A stretch of 25,591 nucleotides of DNA from positions 1 through 25,591 of the forward strand of contig CAXMRH010000059.1 of assembly GCA_964196045.1 (NCBI GenBank), in the 5' to 3' direction. Below are positions 15,566-23,400 of the stretch, piece by piece; positions within the stretch are counted from its first letter, which is position 1; each line of letters opens with the position of its first letter. The translations under genes were made by a program, and so were the position numbers. This DNA comes from SHLQ01 sp964196045. GTDB taxonomy: Bacteria > Actinomycetota > Acidimicrobiia > Acidimicrobiales > SHLQ01. The notes under the pieces were generated by a model. It had not been told where the DNA came from. It saw only the letters and a list, made by a program, of their open reading frames with translations, and made no database searches.

Positions 15566-16185
15566 CTGCGACCACCCGTTCCGAGCAGCGCAAACACCAG
15601 ATGAGCCTTACCGCGATTGCACTGCTGCTCCTGATCATCGTGTTGGCCCCACTCTTGCTCTGGTACCAATCGGCGCGTTCGTCGGCTGCGTTCGCCGACA
15701 GCGAAGTCCTCGCCACGAACCGCCTCGGGGCCGGCGTCCTCGATCTCGAGGTCGGACAAACGACGGTCGCCTTCGAAGCGAACAACCTTGCTCCGGGTGA
15801 CGTGGTGTCCGGCCAACTCGAGCTCGTGAACGCAGGAACTCTTCCCATCCTGCTGGAAGTCGCCGCCAACTCGGATGGAGATCTGCTCGCCGAATGGATG
15901 CGCTTCGAGCTCTGGAAAAGCGGCTCGGTGTGTTCGCCTGACGACGCCGACGCTCGGTTCATCTCGGACGTCGTCCTCACCCGATCACCAGCCGTGCTCT
16001 TCGGTTCGTCCGTGGGGACCGACTCCATGGACGTCCAACTCGCCGTCGGCGAGAACGCCATCTTCTGCCTTGGCTCACAGCTTCTCCTCGACGCACCGAA
16101 CGAAGTACAGGGTCGACGCGCCGAGATCGATCTTGTTGTGGTCGCCGTCCACGACATAGAGGCTGAGATCGAGGCCGAGCAATGA
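15562..16185 (+). CDS. TasA/camelysin-like exported protein 3
   Basis: A 207-residue protein with a strong hydrophobic segment (15-34), then SSAAFADSEVLATN (40-53) and LGAGVLDL (55-62), FEANNLAPGD (71-80) and VNAGTLPI (89-96), the TasA-type sequence of elements. The best site for SipW-type cleavage is Ala42/Ala43-Phe44, close to the TWA/AFND site of Bacillus TasA. Cys124 and Cys169 match the cysteine positions of the TasA-like gene at 19768 rather than those of genes 1 and 2. GTG start with GGGAAG about ten bases upstream; four-base overlaps on both sides. The acidic C-terminus (EAEIEAEQ) is distinctive. Fibre subunit role inferred. Confidence 0.8.
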   Translation: MTATTRSEQRKHQMSLTAIALLLLIIVLAPLLLWYQSARSSAAFADSEVLATNRLGAGVLDLEVGQTTVAFEANNLAPGDVVSGQLELVNAGTLPILLEVAANSDGDLLAEWMRFELWKSGSVCSPDDADARFISDVVLTRSPAVLFGSSVGTDSMDVQLAVGENAIFCLGSQLLLDAPNEVQGRRAEIDLVVVAVHDIEAEIEAEQ

Positions 16186-19100
16186 GACCCACTAGAGATC
16201 GGGTTCTTACCGCGCTCGCGCTCACGGCAATCGTCTGCGTTTCAGTGGTCCTGGGCGGCCTCGCTGCCGGGTACCGACCGGTCGTGATCCAAACCGGCAG
16301 CATGGGCCCGACCGCGCCCCCAAGGTCGCTGATCATTGCAGCTCCCCGCGATGCAGCCGAGATCGACGTCGGCGACATCGTTGTGATGCGTCGACCGGGT
16401 GCGACGCCGGTGACACACCGCGTGATCGAAATTGAGGGGACGAACGCCACGCGTTTCGCCATCACCCAGGGCGATGCAAACGAGGCCCCGGACGCCGCGC
16501 CCTACCCCCTCGAAGGTGAAGAGCTGGTTGCAAGGTGGATCCGACCCGGCTTGGGTGGCTTCATCCAATTGGTGTTCCAGCCCGGAATTGCTCTGGCAAT
16601 CCTCGGTCTCGCCACACTTGCGTTGGCCTTCCAATCGCTCCGATCGATCTGGTCGAAACCCGCGAAGAGGCCGCCACAACAAGAACCCGCCGCGACCTCG
16701 GTTCGGGCATCACCCACCGGAAAGAAGCTGAGCCGAAAGCCACTGGTTGCAGCCCTCTTTCCTCTCACCGCTCTGATGACCACTGGCGTCGCCTGGGCTC
16801 TCTTCGCATCAGCCGAGACAGTTGCCTCCAACGACTTCACGACGGCCGCATGTTTCGATGCGCAGCTTGGGTCGGTCCAGTCGGGCCAGACCCTCCACGC
16901 GGTCGATGGAACCGTTTCGACGCCGATCACTCCGGTCGACCCGACAAGCTCCTTCGTTCTCGCCTCGGAGCGCAGCGCGTCCGGCGAACCCGCTGACAGC
17001 CTCGTCCAAGTACAGCTCGGTGCTGGAGGCGCCACTGTTGAACTCGAGCGAGCCACGGATAGCGGCGCCCCGCCCGTGGTCACCGTCCAGTGGTCGGTCG
17101 TCGAATACTCGTGCGGCGTAACCGTTCAGCGCGGCACCGCCAGTGGCAACGCCACGGCCCAACTCGACATCGCGATCGCGGCGGTCGATCAGACGTCGAG
17201 CTTCGTGCTCACGTCCTCGAGTCCCAATGGCTCCGACACCGACTACGACTCGGACGATCATCACATCGCCGAGCTCACCTCATCGACGAACCTTCGCGTA
17301 CGCACGGCTGGTTCAGCCCTCTCACTCAACCGCATGGTCGCTTGGCAGGTCGTGAGTTTCACTGACCCAGCTGACGCTGTGGTGCAAACGGTCACCGCAA
17401 CGCTCGGGGCTGCGACGACCTCGACAAACATTCCCATCCCGTCGCCCGCAGATCCTTCGACCACCTTCTTGATCGCCTCGGGCACGACGTCGGCAACGGG
17501 ACCAGCGGTCGGACAACGTCAGATCCGTTCGCACCTGGCCGACGCGTCGACCGTCAACGTGAGCCGAGCGGTCGCAGGTAGTGCCATGGACGTCTCCGTG
17601 CAGGTCATCACATTGAAAGACGGCTCGTCGGTCCGACACGGAACAGTCGACTTCACCTCAGGGCAGCCCGTCAGAACGATTGACATCGAAGCAGTAGACC
17701 TCGCTCGCAGTACCGCTCTATCCACGGTCGCTACTCCCGGGATCGCTAGTGGCGGCCAGACCGATCACGTGGCCAACGACGTCGCAGGCGAGGCGAGCGC
17801 AACGTTCGACCTCACCGCTGCGGACACTGTCACGATTCAGCGTGACAGCACCGCGTCGAATGCGTCGTTCGGCTGGCAAGTGATCGAATGGGCCGGACCG
17901 CAGTGGTGGAACCCCAACTACACGTTCCGCCAGCGAATCGATGTCGACACGACGAGCGCTGCGGCGCCCGACCAATACACGCTCCCCTTCACGATCGATC
18001 ATGCGGCGCTCGTCACGCTGGACCTCGCTCAGGCATCGGGGGACGACGTCCGAGTGTTGCGGTGGGACGGCGCAACGTGGACCGAACTCGACAGAATTCT
18101 CGACGACGGCGCTGTATGGAACTCGGTGAACACCACCTTGTTGTTCCGCACGACCGACGCCATCGCGGCCGCAGGCACCAGCACGTACTGGCTCTACTTC
18201 GGAAACAGCACGCCAGCTCTGGCCTTCGCCGACCCCGAGAACGTCTGGCTTCTCACCGAAGACTTCGAATCGGGAACGCTTGGTGATTTCGAAGACAGAA
18301 CGGTCGGGAGCGCCTGGTACTCAGCCGACCCATGGACTCGTCGAATCCCGATCACGGTTCCTGCGGGTCGCGTCAGCGGACCTCTCGCCGACTTCCCCCT
18401 GCTTGTGTCGATGACCGTTGCCGATCTCGGTTCGAACGCGCAGGCGGATGCCTCGGACATCCGATTCACCGCGGCCGATGGGTCGACCAGTCTTGCCCAC
18501 GAGATCGAATCATGGAACTCCGTGACGGGCCAGCTGACTGCCTGGGTCAAGGTCCCCACCGTCAACTCCGCCAGCGCCACCACCATCTACGCCTATTACG
18601 GGGCGGCCGACGCCCCAAGTCAAGACGACATCCGGGCAACGTGGTCGACGTCGTTCGAAGCCGCATGGCACCTGAATCGCGACCCTTCGGGAATTGCACC
18701 ACAGGTGGATGACTCAACCGTCGGGAACCACGACGGTCTCGCAAGCGGTGCGATGACCTCTGGGGATCTTGTCCCCGGCCTGATCGGCGGCGCAGTCGAT
18801 TTCGACGGAACTGACGACATGTTCGAGACCGATCCTTTCGATGTTCCGGCTGCCGCCTTGACCGTTTCTGGTTGGGTCCAGCTCGATACGTACACCAACG
18901 GCGCACGGGTGGTCACCAAAGCAACCAGCCCGTTGACACCCATCTTTGAGTTGTCGGTGACCAGCTCAGGCGAGCTCCGAGGTCGACTTTCGCTCGACGG
19001 ATCAACTCGCGAGCTCATCAGTCCGACTGGCGCGGTGACACTCGGCGCCTGGCACCATCTCGCATCAAGCTGGGACGGCACAGCCATTCGTCTCTACGTG

Positions 19101-19697
19101 GATGGTGGCGAGGTCGCGACGTTTGCTGCTGCCGGTGTTCTCGACACGAACCCAGCCATGCCGGTCACCATCGGCGGAATCGCATCTGGGAATCGTCAGC
19201 TCGACGGGACAATCGACGAGGTCCGAATCGAGTTGGTCAGTCGTACGGCTCCGTGGATCAACGCCCTCGAGTCAAACCAGCGCAACCCGGCCGCCTTTCT
19301 CACGATCGGCGGTGTCGAATCCGGGACCTACTTCGCCCAGGGCACCTGGACAGCTCGCAAACCCGTCGTCGTCGACGCGGACCTCGTTTCAGTCGATGCA
19401 ACCGACTTCCAACTGCTTGTCGAGGTGATCGATCCGCAGCTCCAGACGACCGCAACCGCTAGTGGAAACGACCTCGTCTTCACCGACGCCGACGGCACCA
19501 CACGCCTCGACCACGTCATCGAGTCGTGGGACAACGCCACCGGGACGATCACTGCCTGGGTTCACGTGCCCTTGCTCTCCTCGACCGTGGATACAGAACT
19601 GTTCCTCTACTACGGCAACGCGGCGGCGCTTGACCAGCAGGACCCACGAGCGGTATTCGGACCGCTCGCCGATCTCACATTTCTGGGGGCGTCATGA
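16182..19697 (+). CDS. SipW-type signal peptidase fused to its own signal sequence and large surface region
   Basis: A 1171-residue protein. Residues 1-152 are a SipW-type peptidase: helix 7-30, TGSMGP (Ser40), VTHRV (His79), QGDANEAPD (Asp98, Asp104), second helix about 128-152. A basic linker (153-187) precedes a third hydrophobic segment (188-206) ending AWALFASAETVASNDFTT, which looks like a SipW substrate site with cleavage after Ala206. The outside region holds four repeats of about 80 residues (251-571), a divergent DUF2341-like module (575-680), a clear DUF2341 module (712-820), a LamG-like lectin fold (825-1045) and a last DUF2341 module (1055-1160). The topology places the peptidase site and the cleavage site both outside, so self-processing or processing of neighbouring copies is possible. 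The chain ends abruptly after the third DUF2341 module. ATG 16182 overlaps the upstream stop. Confidence 0.88.
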   Translation: MRPTRDRVLTALALTAIVCVSVVLGGLAAGYRPVVIQTGSMGPTAPPRSLIIAAPRDAAEIDVGDIVVMRRPGATPVTHRVIEIEGTNATRFAITQGDANEAPDAAPYPLEGEELVARWIRPGLGGFIQLVFQPGIALAILGLATLALAFQSLRSIWSKPAKRPPQQEPAATSVRASPTGKKLSRKPLVAALFPLTALMTTGVAWALFASAETVASNDFTTAACFDAQLGSVQSGQTLHAVDGTVSTPITPVDPTSSFVLASERSASGEPADSLVQVQLGAGGATVELERATDSGAPPVVTVQWSVVEYSCGVTVQRGTASGNATAQLDIAIAAVDQTSSFVLTSSSPNGSDTDYDSDDHHIAELTSSTNLRVRTAGSALSLNRMVAWQVVSFTDPADAVVQTVTATLGAATTSTNIPIPSPADPSTTFLIASGTTSATGPAVGQRQIRSHLADASTVNVSRAVAGSAMDVSVQVITLKDGSSVRHGTVDFTSGQPVRTIDIEAVDLARSTALSTVATPGIASGGQTDHVANDVAGEASATFDLTAADTVTIQRDSTASNASFGWQVIEWAGPQWWNPNYTFRQRIDVDTTSAAAPDQYTLPFTIDHAALVTLDLAQASGDDVRVLRWDGATWTELDRILDDGAVWNSVNTTLLFRTTDAIAAAGTSTYWLYFGNSTPALAFADPENVWLLTEDFESGTLGDFEDRTVGSAWYSADPWTRRIPITVPAGRVSGPLADFPLLVSMTVADLGSNAQADASDIRFTAADGSTSLAHEIESWNSVTGQLTAWVKVPTVNSASATTIYAYYGAADAPSQDDIRATWSTSFEAAWHLNRDPSGIAPQVDDSTVGNHDGLASGAMTSGDLVPGLIGGAVDFDGTDDMFETDPFDVPAAALTVSGWVQLDTYTNGARVVTKATSPLTPIFELSVTSSGELRGRLSLDGSTRELISPTGAVTLGAWHHLASSWDGTAIRLYVDGGEVATFAAAGVLDTNPAMPVTIGGIASGNRQLDGTIDEVRIELVSRTAPWINALESNQRNPAAFLTIGGVESGTYFAQGTWTARKPVVVDADLVSVDATDFQLLVEVIDPQLQTTATASGNDLVFTDADGTTRLDHVIESWDNATGTITAWVHVPLLSSTVDTELFLYYGNAAALDQQDPRAVFGPLADLTFLGAS
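16932..17894 (+). repeat. Four tandem protein repeats of about 80-86 residues
   Basis: Residues 251-571 of the SipW-surface fusion hold four units, starting near VDPTSSFVLAS (252), VDQTSSFVLTS (335), ADPSTTFLIAS (423) and VDLARSTALST (505). Each ends in a W/V-Q-V core such as VQWSVVEY, AWQVVSF, VQVITL or WQVIEW plus a short strand (the last unit lacks that strand). No Pfam name comes to mind; they look like beta-sandwich stalk modules. Confidence 0.7.
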
Positions 19698-19728
19698 CGT
19701 CCACAGCAATCCGTTACCACTACCAAAG

Positions 19729-19745
19729 GTTGTCGTCCCGACAAC
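19729..19745 (+). promoter_or_regulatory. Intergenic stem-loop before the canonical TasA-like gene
   Basis: GTTGTCG (19729-19735) and CGACAAC (19739-19745) are perfect arms around TCC, extendable by a G-U pair. No T run follows, so termination is unlikely. Lying in the only sizeable gap of the operon (70 bases), it could stabilise a processed mRNA for the downstream subunit genes, or slow read-through. Confidence 0.5.
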
Positions 19746-19752
19746 TAGACCC

Positions 19753-19759
19753 AGGGAGG
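19753..19759 (+). promoter_or_regulatory. Ribosome binding site of the canonical TasA-like gene
   Basis: AGGGAGG, eight bases ahead of GTG 19768. It is the strongest site among the fibre-subunit genes and rules out longer upstream starts in the same frame. Confidence 0.82.
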
Positions 19760-19767
19760 TCATCCCC

Positions 19768-20388
19768 GTGACCATCACAACTGAAACCGAAGCACCGATA
19801 GACGAAGAACGTCGGGGCAACGGCACGAAAATATTGGCGACCCTCGCGGTCCTTTTCCTGGCAGGAACGGTCTTCACTGTCTCGTCGCTGGCGTTGTTCA
19901 CCGATCAGGAAAATGTCGCGGGCAATGCGTTCTCGACGGGCACCATCGATCTGCTCGCGACACCTGCAACCGCCGTGGTCACCTCAGGAGCCATGGCGCC
20001 TGGAGATCAGGTGACAGCGCCACTAGACGTCGCCAACAGCGGCTCGCTCGAGCTTCGTTACTCGGCGACATCGTTAACAACCGAGGACGCCCTCGCGGCC
20101 CAGCTTGATCTCACGATCAAAACGGGCGTGACCTTGTGCAACGACGCGAACTGGACAGCTAGCGGCACAGTCATTTACAACGGCGACCTCGGATCGACCG
20201 GCACCATTGCACTGTTCGGATCGCCCGGTCAAGGCGCACAAGCCGGTGACCGCGTTCTGGCTGCTGGCGCCTACGAGGTGCTCTGCGTGAACGTAAGTCT
20301 GCCACTCGCAACGGGTAACGCCTCCCAAGGCGTGACGACAACGGCGACGTTCACCTTCGACGGCGAACAAACAGCCAACAACCCATAA
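19768..20388 (+). CDS. TasA/camelysin-like exported protein 4, likely main fibre subunit
   Basis: A 206-residue protein that is the clearest TasA/camelysin family member of the window. A hydrophobic segment (21-42) is followed by LALFTDQENVAGNAFSTG (41-58), TIDL, then AMAPGD (75-80) and NSGSLELRYS (90-99), all typical of SipW-dependent subunits. Cleavage is expected after Ala42, giving a mature start of LFTD, as in Bacillus TasA (AFND). Cys124 and Cys173 may pair. The strong ribosome binding site and the stem-loop upstream suggest higher expression than the other subunits. The two SipW-type peptidases of the operon are the obvious processing enzymes. GTG start; 17 bases to the giant surface protein gene. 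Confidence 0.9.
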   Translation: MTITTETEAPIDEERRGNGTKILATLAVLFLAGTVFTVSSLALFTDQENVAGNAFSTGTIDLLATPATAVVTSGAMAPGDQVTAPLDVANSGSLELRYSATSLTTEDALAAQLDLTIKTGVTLCNDANWTASGTVIYNGDLGSTGTIALFGSPGQGAQAGDRVLAAGAYEVLCVNVSLPLATGNASQGVTTTATFTFDGEQTANNP

Positions 20389-20405
20389 GTACGGACGGTA
20401 GCTAC

Positions 20406-23400
20406 GTGGTGGTACTGAAGCAACGAGCGCGATCGGCGGCGGCGAAGGCCGCCATCGTCGTCGCGCTCGTAGTCGGCGCTGTGTCGATCCCCGTGATCGC
20501 AGCGATGGGCGGAGCATCAGCCCTCCAGGAAGACTCGGAGGCAACCACCGGGAGTACCGAGGAACCGAAGATCATCGTCTCGGGCGACCGCGCCGCCGAA
20601 GCCGGCAAACCGTACAAGATCGACGTATCGGTCGACGGACTCGACGACAACGAGATCGCGACATGGACTGTCGCATGGGGCGACGGCACAACCGACACCA
20701 AACGCAACAAACCCGGCACCATCAACCACAAATACTCCGTGGTCGGGCTGACCCACGGCATCACCGTGTCCGTCACCGACAAGGACGACAACACCTACAC
20801 GAACGCCGACCTGATCGTCCCCAACTACGACCGTGTCGCAAGCATTACCCGTCACCACACGATCACCGGCGCCGAGATTGCGGACCTCGGCGAATCCGCC
20901 GACGCGCTCGACACCGCCGACGCGGCGGTAGTGGGCCCCGACGGCCTGCTCTACGTCTCGGGCAACACATCGGACTCGGTCGAACGCTTCGACCCCGCAA
21001 ACAACAACCACATCGGAACATTCGTGGCTCCGGGATCGGGTGGGATCGACAGGCCACAAGGGCTCACATTCGGCCCAGATGGCAACCTCTACGTGGCAAG
21101 CAGCGGCACGGGAGAGATCCTCCGATTCAACGGCACAACCGGAGCGTTCATCGATTCCTTCGTCGACCCCGCAACCCTGAACTCGCCCAGCGACCTGACA
21201 TTCGGCCCCGACGGCGACCTCTATGTCGCCGACGAAGCCGACGACATCATCGCCCTCTACAACGGCACAACCGGCGTACACCAACGCACCTTCGCTGCAC
21301 TTGAGCCCGGCTCCAGCCCATCGGCGATCGCGTGGGGCCCGAACAGCAACCTCTACGTCGCTCTCGAAGCATCCGGACGAATCGACCAGGTCGATGCTTC
21401 GACTGGCCGCAGCCTCGGCACATTCGCAAGCGACGATTTGGTCGCTCCTTCGGGCCTTCAGATCGGCCCGGACGGTGCCCTTTGGGTCGCCGACTACTGG
21501 ACGAACGAAATCACCCGCTTTGACGTGGGGTCGGGGCGCTCCCTGACGGCACCGAACTTCACCGAGATGGTGGCTGGACCCCGCCAGTTCACCTTCCTTC
21601 CCGACCACCAAGTCGAAGTCGTCGTCGCCCGAGCCAAGCCTCTAACGGCCCGCGAGTGGAGAAACGAACCTTCCTCCGGTACACCTGCCGAGAAACTGGT
21701 CTTCGAAGCAAATAGTGGCAAAGCCGAACCCGACCTCGACTTCGTCGCCCGATCAACCAACTACGTCGCAGTTATCGCCGACACCCGCGTCGAGATCGGC
21801 CTCAACGGCGGGGACACACCAATCGCGATGAACCTCGAGAACGCCGCCACCCGGGCACCCTCGGCGGCCTCATCAGCCTCAGCGGTCGCATTCGATAATC
21901 TGTATCCAGGCATCGACATGATCTACTCGGCCGACGGTGCCGAGCTCGAATACAGCTTCGTCATCGAACCCGGCGCCGACCCTTCAGACATCACACTCAA
22001 CTTCGACGGAGTGACAGCGATCAGCGTCACCGAAGCAGGTGACCTGCTCCTCGAATCGGTCACGGGACCAGATCTACTCTCCACCGCACCGATCACCTAC
22101 CAAGACATCGACGGCGAACGCGTTCAAGTCGACAGCTCATACAACGTTCGGGACGACGGAACGATTGGATTCACCGTCGGAACGTTCGACCCGACACACC
22201 CACTCGTGATCGACCCGACGTTTGTCGCCGTGGACACCGCCGGCGGCCTCATCGCCGATGGAGGAACCCTCGACTTGCCAGTTCCTGCTGGTGTTGCAGC
22301 AGGTGATCTACTCATCGCTCAGGTCAACTACAGCGGCAGTTCCGGCAGCACCATCACCCCCACAGCGGGCTGGACCGTCATCGACGTGGAAGAGAATCCG
22401 TCGCACGATGTCATCCAAGGGCTGTATTGGCGAGTCGCGACCGTGTCAGAACCTGCGCAGTACAGCTTCACACTGAGCAGCGGCAATTCTGACGCCGCTT
22501 CGGGAGCCATCGCGGCGTACAGCAACGTCGACACCAGCAACCCGATCGACGCGTTCGGCGCCCAGTCCAACGGAACGTCGACGAGTCTCGTTGCACCATC
22601 GATCACCACCACGCAGCCCAACACAACGCTCATCGCGTTCTTTGCTGTGCGCGGCGAGGACGCGATCGACCCCCCAGCGGGTATGACCGAACGCTGGGAC
22701 GTCGGTAGCCTCGCTGGCGTCGGCGAGGACGCGGAGGCTCAATCGGAAGCCGCGGACGAAGTTCTGGGTGCTGCGGGCTCAACCGGAACGCGCACCGCCA
22801 CCACAGGACTCAGCGATGGCAGCATCGGCCATCTTGTGGCTCTGACGCCTCAGATCTCCGCGCCAGTCGCCGCCAACGACAATGTGGTTGCGATGCTGAA
22901 TGCGTCGGTCATCGTCGCTCCGTTCGTGAACGACGCCGACCCCAACGGCGACCCGCTCTCGATCGACTCGTTCACCCAGCCCACGAACGGAACGGTTGTC
23001 GACAACGGTGACGGCACCCTCACCTACACCCCCGACTTCGGATACGCGGGACCCGACAGCTTCACCTACACGGCAACCGATGGATCCGAAACAGCTATCG
23101 CCACGGTGAACGTCGACGTACGACCGCCGGAGCTGCGAATCGCCACCATCGGCAACGTCGTCGCAAGCGGCACGACCGGTATCACCGACTGGACCACCGG
23201 TGACCTGCTCTCGGTCGGCGACCCCGGTCTTGTCCTCGAACCCGGAATCTCGGGCGGCACCTTCGGCGTGGCCCTCGACCTGAATGAGTTCAGCGCTGAT
23301 GGCGTCGTCCGGATCGACGCAGCACATCGCGTGACGACGCCGGTGACCATCGGGTCGGGCGGAGGTTCGTTCGACCTCGAGATCGGCGACGTCGTGCTCG

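Noticed and set aside
19640..19697. Frameshift or truncation at the end of the SipW-surface fusion
   Set aside because: The final DUF2341-like module is complete before the stop, and neither other frame continues with recognisable surface-protein sequence.
19462..19767. Extension of the TasA-like gene 4 frame upstream to 19462
   Set aside because: The extra 102 residues are low-complexity Ser/Thr/Pro-rich sequence read out of frame inside the DUF2341 module; the strong AGGGAGG marks GTG 19768.
20517..21611. Long minus-strand open frame opposite the giant surface protein, and a similar one at 23712-24767
   Set aside because: Composition is typical of the antisense shadow of GC-rich coding DNA, with no recognisable domain, while the plus frame has clear domains.
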